The translations under genes and the position numbers were made by a program. A stretch of 64,000 nucleotides of DNA from Steroidobacter gossypii (GTDB lineage: Bacteria > Pseudomonadota > Gammaproteobacteria > Steroidobacterales > Steroidobacteraceae). The stretch is from assembly GCF_016801985.1 (NCBI RefSeq), contig NZ_JAEVLS010000001.1, forward strand, positions 620,001-684,000. Reading direction: 5' to 3'. The notes under the pieces were generated by a model. That model saw only the letters and a program-made list of their open reading frames with translations, had not been told where the DNA came from and did not search any database. This document shows, one piece after another, positions 25,367 to 33,323 of the stretch (positions are counted from its first letter, which is position 1; the number at the start of each line of letters is the position of its first letter).

Positions 25367-26152
25367 ATGATGCGCCTCGGACTCGTCTGTCTGGTTCTAC
25401 TGTTTCCTGCACTCGGCCACGCCTGCGAAAGCGTCAATCGCGAGCAGTGCAAGCAGCGCTTCGCGGCGCTGGTGAACTACCGCACGCAGGCCATCACCAC
25501 CGCATTCGGCGATCTGCTCGGCACCTTGCCCACCGCGCTCGAAGTGCGTTTCGTCGGCACCAAGGAGTTGGTCGACGGCAAAGAAATCTACGATCAACAG
25601 AATCACACGCTGGTGTTTCCGCGTCGGATGCTGAGCTCCAAGGTCCCCAACCCGCTGCGCGCCGCCGCTTACTACTGGCCGTTCTATGAAAACGAACAGT
25701 ATCGACATGCGTTCCCGGTGGTGGAGGCCATCGATCAATTGATCTGGAGCGCGTACCTGCAGGAAGCGGCCAGGGCGAGCGGCCTGTCGTGGCCGCACAA
25801 GGACTGCAAGTCAAGCGATCTCGGGCAGCGGCTGCCGTGCGAGATGCTGGTGGAAGGCATCAACGAACATCTGAAGGAAGTGCGCACGCCGATCTTCAAC
25901 GCCAACCGGCTCGATATGATCTGGCCGGAGGATTTTGCGGGCTTTCGCCGCAACCTCTGGGACAAGGGCGATCAGACCTATCTGGACGTGCAGCGCTACG
26001 GCGGAATTCTGTTGATCGGTCCGCTCATCGATCAATTCGGCGTGCCGCGCGCGCTGGCTTATGTCGCCAGAACGCCGTTCCACGTCGAGGACAACAACAT
26101 GCGCCTGTCGGCGCAGCGTTACCAGGAACGCGCGCGCAAGGTGCTCGACTGA
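25367..26152 (+). CDS. Secreted hypothetical protein, 261 residues
   Basis: No family is recognised. A clean signal peptide (MMRLGLVCLVLLFPALGHAC) precedes a mature domain rich in Tyr, Trp and charged residues. Segments include NHTLVFPRRMLSSKVPNPLR, RHAFPVVEAIDQLIWSAYLQ and VQRYGGILLIGPLIDQFGVP. Cysteines occur right after the signal (HACESVNREQC) and mid-protein (KDC and PCEM), so disulfides are likely. GGGAG eight bases upstream supports the ATG at 25367; an earlier in-frame ATG at 25325 would place a basic extension before the signal peptide. The stop is four bases from the end of the convergent DUF2058 gene. Confidence 0.75.
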   Translation: MMRLGLVCLVLLFPALGHACESVNREQCKQRFAALVNYRTQAITTAFGDLLGTLPTALEVRFVGTKELVDGKEIYDQQNHTLVFPRRMLSSKVPNPLRAAAYYWPFYENEQYRHAFPVVEAIDQLIWSAYLQEAARASGLSWPHKDCKSSDLGQRLPCEMLVEGINEHLKEVRTPIFNANRLDMIWPEDFAGFRRNLWDKGDQTYLDVQRYGGILLIGPLIDQFGVPRALAYVARTPFHVEDNNMRLSAQRYQERARKVLD

Positions 26153-26156
26153 ACGG

Positions 26157-26705
26157 CTACCACATCAGGTCGTCGGGCACGACGAAGTCCTTGTACGGAT
26201 CGTCCTCGGCGGGCTTGGATTCTTCCTGGTTCAGCTTCACTACCGAGCGCTCGTCGCGCTCGCGCAGGCGCTCGGCGATTTCGGCAGGCACCAGGTCGTA
26301 ACGGCCTTCGCAACGGGCGATCGCGATGCTGCCGCCCATCAGCTTTTCACGCAGCGCGTTGTCGGCGGTGATCCGACGCACTTTGCCGCGGTCGATGAAA
26401 TTGAAATATTCATCGCTGTCCGGCTTGGGCAGGCGGTGTTGCTCGATGATCTGTTTGATCTGCGCCCAGCGCTCCTTGCGCTCCTGATTCTCCTGGCGCT
26501 TGCGATTCAGCTCGGCGTCGCGCGCAGCTTTCTCGGCCTGAGCCTTGGCACGGGCTTCGGCGGCGCGCTTCTCCTGCTCTTCACGCAGCTGACGGTTCTT
26601 GGCCTGCTGGTGTTGCTGCTGCTTTTGCTGCTGTTCGACCTGGCGCGCCTGCTTCTTGCTGCCGAGGCCGGCGGCCAGTAACTGCTCGCGCAATGACATG
26701 CTCAT
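26157..26705 (-). CDS. DUF2058 family protein (YaiL-like)
   Basis: This 182-residue protein belongs to DUF2058, annotated in enterics as a nucleoprotein or polynucleotide-associated protein without proven activity. The N-terminus MSMSLREQLLAAGLGSKKQA is diagnostic. A long charged coiled coil follows (about 17-85; first Gln-rich, then Arg/Glu/Ala-rich). A small C-terminal globular part (about 88-182) has YFNFIDRGKVRRITADNALR and DLVPAEIAERLRERD. It occurs mainly in gammaproteobacteria, which supports the host assignment. It is monocistronic by spacing. Confidence 0.92.
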   Translation of the reverse strand: MSMSLREQLLAAGLGSKKQARQVEQQQKQQQHQQAKNRQLREEQEKRAAEARAKAQAEKAARDAELNRKRQENQERKERWAQIKQIIEQHRLPKPDSDEYFNFIDRGKVRRITADNALREKLMGGSIAIARCEGRYDLVPAEIAERLRERDERSVVKLNQEESKPAEDDPYKDFVVPDDLMW

Positions 26706-26788
26706 CGAAGGCTCCGCACGGACTCCCTTTGGGACGGCGCCATTCTACGCAAACCGGTCCCGGCCGCGAGTGCGACAGCGCTCGAAAA

Positions 26789-27736
26789 TCAGGCAGGTTG
26801 CAATCCGCCGCCGCGCACTGTCTGAATTTCCCGGCGCGGCGGAGCCCCGAACAGGCGGCGGTATTCGCGACTGAACTGCGACGGGCTTTCATACCCCACG
26901 CGATGCGCGGCAGCGGCCGCTTCCAGCCCTTCCATCAGCATCAGACGGCGCGCTTCATGCAAGCGCAGCTGTTTCTGGAATTGCATGGGCGACATCGCCG
27001 TCACCGCTTTGAAACGATGATGCAGCGACGACTCGCTCATATGCGCGGCGGCGGCAAGATCCTCGATGCGCAGCGATTCAGTGAATCGCTTGCGCAACAG
27101 TTCGATGGCGCGCGCGACCCGATTCACCTGACTGTCCACAACACACAACTCGCGCAACCGATGCCCCAGCTCGCCAGTGAGCACGCGGTAATGAATCTCT
27201 CGCAGCACCAGGGGCGCGAGAATCGCGGCGTCGCGCGGCTGTTCCAGCAACCGAGTCAGGCGTAGCACGGCATCCAGCAGCGGCGGACTGGTGCGTGCGA
27301 CATACAAACCACGATCGGTCGAGGGTGGCACGGCGCTGCGTCCCACCTGCAACAGCAGCTCGCCGATCATGCGCGCGTCCAGCTCCAGGCGCAGACACAG
27401 ATAGGGCTTGTCGGCGGTCGCTTCGAGCACATGACCGATCGCCGGCAAGGTGACCGACACGGTGAGATAGTTCAGCGCGTCGTAGTAATAGACCTCGTCG
27501 CCCACCATCGCGCGCTTACGCCCCTGGACCACGATGCACAGGCTCGGCTCGTACAGCGACGGCGTCGGCGTCGAAGGCGAGTTGGCGCGCATGATCGTCA
27601 GCCCTGGAATGGCCGACGGGTGCATGCCCTCCCCGGGCGCCAATCGCGTCACCAGCGCGGCCAGTTCGGCCTGCTGCTGATCCAGGTTGGGAAGCTCGAC
27701 AGGAGGCGATTCGGGGCTGGACTCGACGGCGCTCAT
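26789..27736 (-). CDS. AraC family transcriptional regulator
   Basis: This 315-residue regulator has an N-terminal AraC_N/cupin-like ligand domain (about 20-200; SLYEPSLCIVVQGRKRAMVG, VYYYDALNYLTVSVTLPAIG). A C-terminal pair of helix-turn-helix motifs follows (about 210-305; IEDLAAAAHMSESSLHHRFK, then RRLMLMEGLEAAAAAHRVGY with ESPSQFSREYRRLFG). Relatives of this subclass often control nearby oxidoreductases or transporters, but no obvious target is adjacent. The start at 27736 begins MSAVESSPE; an in-frame extension to 27895 lacks family similarity. No clear ribosome binding site is seen. Confidence 0.88.
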   Translation of the reverse strand: MSAVESSPESPPVELPNLDQQQAELAALVTRLAPGEGMHPSAIPGLTIMRANSPSTPTPSLYEPSLCIVVQGRKRAMVGDEVYYYDALNYLTVSVTLPAIGHVLEATADKPYLCLRLELDARMIGELLLQVGRSAVPPSTDRGLYVARTSPPLLDAVLRLTRLLEQPRDAAILAPLVLREIHYRVLTGELGHRLRELCVVDSQVNRVARAIELLRKRFTESLRIEDLAAAAHMSESSLHHRFKAVTAMSPMQFQKQLRLHEARRLMLMEGLEAAAAAHRVGYESPSQFSREYRRLFGAPPRREIQTVRGGGLQPA

Positions 27737-27866
27737 GGCTGCGGCTGCAACGATAATCAGGCTAGGCGGTAACCGCCATATCAGCACACAGCCCGGCTTT
27801 TGTCCCGGGTCGGCAGGCCACCTTTGCAGAATCGGGCAAGAACCGAAGAGGAATCGGTGAGCCGGC

Positions 27867-28586
27867 TCAGGCGCCCTGGCGAGCCGGCACTGCAAACAGA
27901 CGCTCGAGGTCGGTGGCGTCCAGCAAGCGCCACTGGCCCATCGGCAAAGCGCCGAGCTCGAGCCCGCCGACCCGGCTCCGATGCAGCGTCTCGACGTGAT
28001 TGCCGACCGCGGCGAACATGCGACGCGCCTGATGGTATCGACCTTCGGTGAGCGTGAGTCGCGCCTGGCGCGGCCCGAGCACTTCGAGATGCGCCGGCGC
28101 GAGCGGCTCTCGCTCCGATTCGAGCATCAGTTTGCCGCTCGCGAAAACCTTCACTTCGTCGCCACGCAAATCGCGCGCCAGCGTGGCCTCGTAGACCTTG
28201 GGCAGTTTGGATTTGGGCGAAACAATCTTGTGCAGCAGTTTGCCATCGTCGGTCATCAACAACAGACCGGTGGTGTCGCGATCCAGTCGACCCACCGTCG
28301 CGACCACCGGGCTGCGCTGACGGAAACGCGGCGGCAACAAGTCATAAACAACCTGGCCAGGGTCGGACGTCGAGCAGGTGTAGCCGGTCGGCTTGTGCAT
28401 CATCAGCAACATGCCGGGCGGCGGATCGAGCGGCTCGCCATCGATGCGCACGCGTGAGTGCTCGACCTTGTCATCCGAGTACAGCACCTCGCCATCGACG
28501 TCGGTGATGCGGCCGTCACGAAAGATCGCGAGCACTTCCTTGCGACTGCCGTAACCCAGATTGGCGATGAGCTTGAGCAATTTCAT
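27867..28586 (-). CDS. rsuA: Ribosomal small subunit pseudouridine synthase A
   Basis: RsuA converts U516 of 16S rRNA to pseudouridine. The 239-residue protein has an S4-like N-terminal domain (about 1-50; MKLLKLIANLGYGSRKEVLA) and the catalytic domain (about 58-235). The catalytic Asp is Asp102 in GRLDRDTTGLLL. MMHKPTGYTCS and LTLTEGRYHQARRMFAAVGN are characteristic family motifs, and length matches RsuA. Its start overlaps the stop of the upstream methyltransferase gene (ATGA), placing it third in a rRNA-modification operon. Confidence 0.92.
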   Translation of the reverse strand: MKLLKLIANLGYGSRKEVLAIFRDGRITDVDGEVLYSDDKVEHSRVRIDGEPLDPPPGMLLMMHKPTGYTCSTSDPGQVVYDLLPPRFRQRSPVVATVGRLDRDTTGLLLMTDDGKLLHKIVSPKSKLPKVYEATLARDLRGDEVKVFASGKLMLESEREPLAPAHLEVLGPRQARLTLTEGRYHQARRMFAAVGNHVETLHRSRVGGLELGALPMGQWRLLDATDLERLFAVPARQGA

Positions 28587-29653
28587 CGCGCGCTCCTGCC
28601 CGCTTTGGACGCCGCCTTGGCGCGCACGGCGGCGATGATCTTGTAGCCATGCTGCTGAGTCACGGTTCGCACGGACTCGAAGTTTTCACTCAGCACCGAT
28701 TCGTATGGCAAGTGACGATTCGCCACCAGCCACAACTTGCCACCGGGCTTGAGCGAGTCGGCGGCCACCGAGATGAAACGCCGCCCGATGTCGGGGCGGT
28801 CGATGCCGCGCTGTGCGTGAAACGGCGGATTGGTGACGATCACGTCGTAGGTATCCGGCAATCCCGCCGCGACATCGTGCCATCGGTAGTCGATGGGCGT
28901 GCGCGCCTCGAAACCCTTTAGATTGACGCGCGCGAGTTCCAACGCGCGGTTCTCGGCTTCATATATATCGAGCGCGGCGATGCCAGGGCAGCGAGTCAGC
29001 AACTCCGCCGACAGGTAACCGAATCCGCCACCGAGATCGGCGGCGCGACCGCTCAACGTCGCAGGCAGATGCTCGGCCAGCAGCGCCGAAGCCACGTCGA
29101 TGCGATCCCACGCGAAAATACCTGGACGACTCATGAACCGTCCGTCGGCGATAGCGCGCGGTTCATCCAACGACTGCCAGTGAGTCAGCAAGGAAAAATT
29201 CAGCCGGGCCAGCGAAGCGGTCCAGAACACGCGACATTTGTTCTTGCTCATGGACTCGACTTCGCCCGTGAGCTGCGCGAGATCCGCTTCACCGGATCGC
29301 GCGCCCTCATCGTTGCTCTGACACGCAATGATTCGACCGCCCGGCTTGGTCATCGCGACCGCGCGCGCCATGAGGGCACGCGCTTCGTCACGTTGCCGAG
29401 GCGGCAGGATCAGCACCAGTTCATAAGTTTTCGGCGCATCCTTGGCATTGACGGCGAATCCGGCTTGCAGCAACGCGTCCGCTTCGGGCTTGAATGTCTG
29501 TTCGCAAAACAGTCCCGGCAGCGGCTGCTGGCGCAGGGGCCAGCCGTCGCGCGCACGAAGAAACATTGCACCGCCGGCGGGCCACTGCAGACGACCGTCG
29601 CTGAAAGGCAGGAACAGCGTTTCGAGCGCCGCGTCGTTGCGATCAGCCGGCAT
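28583..29653 (-). CDS. rsmC: Class I SAM-dependent methyltransferase, RsmC-like (16S rRNA G1207)
   Basis: This 356-residue protein has the two-domain layout of RsmC/RlmG: a degenerate N-terminal methyltransferase domain (about 1-165) and an active C-terminal one (about 170-340). The SAM loop is RAADLGGGFGYLSAELL, the acidic end of the next strand is ALDIYEAENRALELAR, and the catalytic motif is VIVTNPPFHAQRGID. RsmC makes m2G1207 in 16S rRNA; RlmG-type 23S activity is the main alternative. It sits between an aminotransferase gene (11-base overlap) and rsuA (4-base overlap). The start MPADRNDAALE at 29653 is preferred over the 17-residue extension to 29704. Confidence 0.85.
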   Translation of the reverse strand: MPADRNDAALETLFLPFSDGRLQWPAGGAMFLRARDGWPLRQQPLPGLFCEQTFKPEADALLQAGFAVNAKDAPKTYELVLILPPRQRDEARALMARAVAMTKPGGRIIACQSNDEGARSGEADLAQLTGEVESMSKNKCRVFWTASLARLNFSLLTHWQSLDEPRAIADGRFMSRPGIFAWDRIDVASALLAEHLPATLSGRAADLGGGFGYLSAELLTRCPGIAALDIYEAENRALELARVNLKGFEARTPIDYRWHDVAAGLPDTYDVIVTNPPFHAQRGIDRPDIGRRFISVAADSLKPGGKLWLVANRHLPYESVLSENFESVRTVTQQHGYKIIAAVRAKAASKAGRSAR

Positions 29654-30941
29654 GCGACTGCAACAGCTTTTCGGTCGCGGCGAGCAGCACGCAGACGGCC
29701 ACACCTTCGGCGGCCTGGGTCACTTCCGGCAGTTCCGGAAAACTCGGCGCGATGCGAATGAAACGATCCTGCGCATCTTTGCCGAGCGGGTGCGTAGCAC
29801 CCGCGGGCGTGAGTTCCACGCCGGCTTCTTTCGCCAACTGCACGACGCGCTTGGCGCAGCCGTCGAGCACCTCGAGCGAAATGAAATAGCCGCCCTTCGG
29901 GCGCGTCCAGCGCGCCACGCCCGAATCGCCGAGGTGCTGCTCGAACGTCTTCAGCACCTGCTCGAACTTGGGCGCGAGAATCTCGCGATGCCGATCCATG
30001 AGCGCCGCCACGCCGCCATTGGTGTTGAACAAACGAACGTGGCGCAGCTGGTTCACCTTGTCGCCACCGATGGTGCGCATGCTCATCTGCTTCAGGTACC
30101 AGGCCACGTTGTCCTTGGAACCGGCGAACAAACCGACGCCCGCGCCAGCGAATGTAACTTTGGAAGTCGAGCCGAAGATGAAAGCGCGATTCGGATGGCC
30201 GTGGCGCGCGCAGGCTTCGTCGATGTTCGTTATCTCGATGTGCTCGTGAGTCAGGTGATGCACGGCATAGGCGTTGTCCCAGAACAAACGAAAGTCGCGG
30301 GCCGCGGCCGGCATCTTGGCGAGCCGCTCGATGGTTTCATGCGAATACACCGTGCCGCACGGGTTGCTGTATTTGGGCACGCACCACATGCCCTTGATCT
30401 GCGGATCGGACGCGACCAGCTGTTCCACCACGGCCATGTCGGGGCCGGTATCGAGCATGGGCACGGGGATCATTTCGATGCCGAACTGCGCGCAGATCGA
30501 GAAGTGACGATCGTAGCCCGGCACCGGGCACAGAAACGCGATGCGCGATTCGCGCGACCATGGCTTGTCGCTGTCGACGGTGCCTTTGAGCATCGAATAA
30601 ACGACGGCATCATGCATGAGCGCGAGACTGGCGTTGTCGCCGAGAATCACGCGATCCGGGCTCACACCGAAGATCGGCGCCAGCTGCGCACGCAGCTCGG
30701 GCAGGCCCTGCAACTCACCGTAGTTGCGAGTGTCCACGGCGCCGGCCATGTAGTCGCCGCCAGGCAGGCTCAGCAGCTCGTTGCACAGGTCCAGCTGTTT
30801 CGAGGACGGTTTGCCGCGGGTCAGATTGAGTTTCAGCTTGCGCTCGGCGAAAGCCTGATAACGGCGGCGAACGTCTTCATGGGCGGCGCGCAACTCGGCG
30901 ATGCCCCGAGAAGTCAGATCAAGACTCGTCAGATTGGACAT
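29643..30941 (-). CDS. PLP-dependent aminotransferase, MocR-like aspartate aminotransferase subgroup (class Ic type)
   Basis: This 432-residue fold-type I aminotransferase is close to the aspartate aminotransferases first described in Corynebacterium. The PLP lysine is Lys261 in GSTSKVTFAG. KLNLTRGKPSSKQLDLCNEL near the N-terminus, DTRNYGELQGLPELRAQLAP, KYSNPCGTVYS and WDNAYAVHHL are typical of the group. Arg residues in the C-terminal FIRIAPSFP likely bind the substrate carboxylate. It would interconvert aspartate and 2-oxoglutarate with oxaloacetate and glutamate. It heads a likely operon with rsmC and rsuA and is divergent from the ketopantoate reductase gene (60-base gap). Confidence 0.9.
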   Translation of the reverse strand: MSNLTSLDLTSRGIAELRAAHEDVRRRYQAFAERKLKLNLTRGKPSSKQLDLCNELLSLPGGDYMAGAVDTRNYGELQGLPELRAQLAPIFGVSPDRVILGDNASLALMHDAVVYSMLKGTVDSDKPWSRESRIAFLCPVPGYDRHFSICAQFGIEMIPVPMLDTGPDMAVVEQLVASDPQIKGMWCVPKYSNPCGTVYSHETIERLAKMPAAARDFRLFWDNAYAVHHLTHEHIEITNIDEACARHGHPNRAFIFGSTSKVTFAGAGVGLFAGSKDNVAWYLKQMSMRTIGGDKVNQLRHVRLFNTNGGVAALMDRHREILAPKFEQVLKTFEQHLGDSGVARWTRPKGGYFISLEVLDGCAKRVVQLAKEAGVELTPAGATHPLGKDAQDRFIRIAPSFPELPEVTQAAEGVAVCVLLAATEKLLQSHAG

Positions 30942-31001
30942 GGAAGGAGCCAGATGGGGGGTGGATTCGCGGCTGCGAATCTTAACGGCTATTCTCGACC
31001 C

Positions 31002-31934
31002 ATGACATCAATACTAATCGTCGGGGCCGGCGCGGTCGGCGCCCTGTTCGGCTCGGCACTGGCCCGGCAGGGCGCGCAGGTGTCGGTGGTTTGCCGCTCG
31101 GACTACGAGGTGGTCTCGCGTGAGGGCTATGACATCACCAGCCCGCTGCTCGGCAATCATCGCTTCAAGCCGCACCAGGTGTTTCGCGAAGTGGCCGAAT
31201 GCAAGACCCCGCCGGAATTCCTGATTCTCACGGTCAAAGTGCTGGAAGGAGTGGATCGCGCCGCCCTGATCCGCCCGGCCGTCGGGCCCGGCACGGTGAT
31301 CGTGCTGATCGAGAACGGCATCGACATCGAAGGCGAGATCGCCGCCGCGTTTGCCGAGAACGAGCTGCTCAGCGGACTGGCACTGGTCGGAGTCGGCCGC
31401 GGTGCGCCGGGCAAAGTGGACCACCAGATGCTGGGCCAGCTGAACCTGGGGCGTTATCCGGAAGGCCCTTCAGCAGCGGCAGATCGGCTCGCGGCCATGT
31501 TCAACGCCGGCGGCATCGGCTGCAAAGTGACCGAAAACGTGGTCGGCGCGCGCTGGCAAAAGGCCGTGTGGAACGCGACCTTCAATCCCGTCTCCATCAC
31601 GGGTGGCATGCTCGACACCGCAGTGATGCTGGGCACGCCCGAGTCGACAGCGTTCATTCGGCGGGCGATGCAGGAGGTGTGCGCGATCGCGGCGGCGGCC
31701 GGCCATCCCATGCATCCGAAGCTGATCGAGCAACTGATCGAGGGCACCAGGGCGATCCCGCCCTACCACACCAGCATGGCGCTGGATTACAAGTACCGCC
31801 GGCCGATGGAGATCGAAGCCATTCTGGGCAACACCGTGCGCGCTGCCCGCAAACATGGCGTCAGCGCTCCGATCCTGGAGACGCTGTACGCGCTCACTAA
31901 AATGATTGAAGCGAGACTCTCGGCAGCAAGTTAG
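31002..31934 (+). CDS. panE: 2-dehydropantoate 2-reductase family protein
   Basis: PanE reduces ketopantoate to pantoate with NADPH in pantothenate and CoA synthesis. The 310-residue protein has the Rossmann motif ILIVGAGAVGALFGSALA at the N-terminus, LTVKVLEGVDRA and LIENGIDIEGEI in the NADP domain, and the catalytic lysine Lys187 in ARWQKAVWNATFNP. The C-terminal helical domain includes MALDYKYRRPMEIEAILGNT, where Glu is the usual substrate-binding residue. The start MTSILIVG at 31002 is placed by alignment to the Rossmann fold; the open frame continues far upstream only as a shadow of the antisense genes. Paralogues of unknown substrate exist, so panE identity is probable, not certain. Confidence 0.85.
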   Translation: MTSILIVGAGAVGALFGSALARQGAQVSVVCRSDYEVVSREGYDITSPLLGNHRFKPHQVFREVAECKTPPEFLILTVKVLEGVDRAALIRPAVGPGTVIVLIENGIDIEGEIAAAFAENELLSGLALVGVGRGAPGKVDHQMLGQLNLGRYPEGPSAAADRLAAMFNAGGIGCKVTENVVGARWQKAVWNATFNPVSITGGMLDTAVMLGTPESTAFIRRAMQEVCAIAAAAGHPMHPKLIEQLIEGTRAIPPYHTSMALDYKYRRPMEIEAILGNTVRAARKHGVSAPILETLYALTKMIEARLSAAS

Positions 31935-31940
31935 CCGAGA

Positions 31941-32243
31941 TCAGGTCCCGGCAGCTTTCTTGGCCCGCGCCTTCGGCGGCTGCTTCACCGCATGCAGCAC
32001 ATTATCGGCCACGCGCGACATCCAGCCGCCGGAGTACAGCATCATCTTCAACGTGTGCAGCAGCACCTGGCCCGGCCCTTCCACCGCCAGGCGGCAGTCT
32101 TCTTCGATCTTGCAGTTCTGCATTTCGAAGAGGCCGTTGCCCTCGATGATCAGATTGGTGTCCTTGAAGTGGCAATCGACGAACGACTTGCCGTCGAGGA
32201 CCACGCGCTGGCCGGTGAAGGTTTTCCCGCGTACCTGTTTCAT
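31941..32243 (-). CDS. Small hypothetical protein, 100 residues, possible beta-solenoid
   Basis: No family is recognised. The first 65 residues alternate hydrophobic and polar positions with short periodic strands (GKTFTGQRVVLDGKSFVDCH, NLIIEGNGLFEMQNCKIEED, CRLAVEGPGQVLLHTLK), as in small beta-helix or polymerising folds. A more hydrophobic stretch (MMLYSGGWMSRVADNVLHAV) and a basic Lys/Ala tail (PPKARAKKAAGT) follow. The start at 32243 excludes a low-complexity 30-residue extension to 32333. It converges on panE with a six-base gap. A chance ORF is less likely given the residue pattern. Confidence 0.6.
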   Translation of the reverse strand: MKQVRGKTFTGQRVVLDGKSFVDCHFKDTNLIIEGNGLFEMQNCKIEEDCRLAVEGPGQVLLHTLKMMLYSGGWMSRVADNVLHAVKQPPKARAKKAAGT

Positions 32244-32365
32244 CTTTGTGTAACTTCTGAAAATTGCCGACGCCCCATGCGGAGCGCCCGTGAGCGAGGC
32301 GGTCTTTCTACACGAATGCGCCGGCTCTTGCACGGGCCGGCGTCGTAGGGGAAGCTGCCGGCCGC

Positions 32366-33193
32366 ATGCGTCTATGTAGATTCGATACCGACAGAGTCGG
32401 GGTGCTTCGCGGCGACAACGTGGTCGATGTGACCTCCGTCCTTGATTCCATCCCCGCCACGCGCTGGCCCATCGACCCTGGCGACCTGCTGATCGCCAAT
32501 ATCGACCGGCTGCGCGGCATGATCGAGCAGACCGCGCTGTCCGGCATTCCGCGCCATCTGGCCGACTGCGCGCTGAAAAGCCCGGTCGCCAATCCGAGCA
32601 AGATCCTGGGCGCGCTGAAGAACTATCACCAGCCGGCCGACGACGCCGACTATCCGGTGAGCACCCTGGAGCGCGACGGCCTGTTCCTGAAAGCCACCAG
32701 CTCCATCGTCGGGCCGTCCGAGGGCATCGAGCTCACCTTGCCCGGCCGGCAGCACGAGCACGAAGTGGAGCTGGCGGTCGTGATCGGATCCTGGTGCCGC
32801 AACGTCAGTCGCGAGCGCGCGATGGATCATGTCATGGGGTACACAGTAGCGCTCGACATGACCGTGAAGGGCACCGAAGAACGCAGTATGCGCAAGTCTG
32901 CGGACGGCCATACCGTGCTTGGGCCTTGGCTGATTACCCGCGATGAAATAGCAGATCCCGCAACGCTGGGGCTGTGGCTGCAGGTGAATCGACAGGCGCG
33001 CCAGCGCGGCAACACCCGCAATCTGCTGAACGACGTGCCTCGACTGATCGAATACGCCTCGTCGTTCTTCACCTTGTATCCGGGCGACATCATTCTCACC
33101 GGCACCCCGCCGGGCGCCGGTCCGGTGGTGGCGGGCGACGTGATCGATGCCGGCATTGTCGGCATCGGGTCGATGCGAGTGGAGGTTCGATAG
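32366..33193 (+). CDS. Fumarylacetoacetate hydrolase (FAH) family protein
   Basis: The 275-residue protein has the FAH C-terminal catalytic fold. The metal-binding motif is HEHEVELAVVIG (the usual E-x-E ligands), with the partner Asp in TVALDMTVK. The end FTLYPGDIILTGTPPGAGPV is the family signature. An N-terminal part of about 80 residues (MRLCRFDTDRVGVLRGDNVV) is of the type seen in acylpyruvases and 2-hydroxyhepta-diene-dioate isomerases. FAH members cleave or isomerise beta-diketo acids in aromatic degradation or decarboxylate oxaloacetate; the substrate is not readable. No pathway neighbours are seen. Confidence 0.88.
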   Translation: MRLCRFDTDRVGVLRGDNVVDVTSVLDSIPATRWPIDPGDLLIANIDRLRGMIEQTALSGIPRHLADCALKSPVANPSKILGALKNYHQPADDADYPVSTLERDGLFLKATSSIVGPSEGIELTLPGRQHEHEVELAVVIGSWCRNVSRERAMDHVMGYTVALDMTVKGTEERSMRKSADGHTVLGPWLITRDEIADPATLGLWLQVNRQARQRGNTRNLLNDVPRLIEYASSFFTLYPGDIILTGTPPGAGPVVAGDVIDAGIVGIGSMRVEVR

Positions 33194-33197
33194 AAGA

Positions 33198-33226
33198 CGG
33201 GGCCGTCGATTGTCTCGACGACCCCG
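33198..33226. terminator. Hairpin between convergent FAH-family and VOC genes
   Basis: CGGGGCCGTCGA (33198-33209) pairs with TCGACGACCCCG (33215-33226) around a five-base loop. The single mismatch is C-A in the plus-strand RNA but becomes a G-U pair in the minus-strand RNA, so it should be slightly more stable for the VOC transcript. No long T-run follows. Confidence 0.5.
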
Positions 33227-33323
33227 CGTTAGCTAGCGACCGAACATTTATTTTGTCGAAGCGAGCAACCCCCATCGGGGCCGCTATCGACTTGCTTCTG
33301 GCACTAGCCCCGTCCCTGGGTCA

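Noticed and set aside
29442-31001. Plus-strand N-terminal extension of about 520 residues before the ketopantoate reductase
   Set aside because: It runs antisense to an intact aminotransferase and methyltransferase; the Rossmann fold begins at 31002, so the extension is a shadow.
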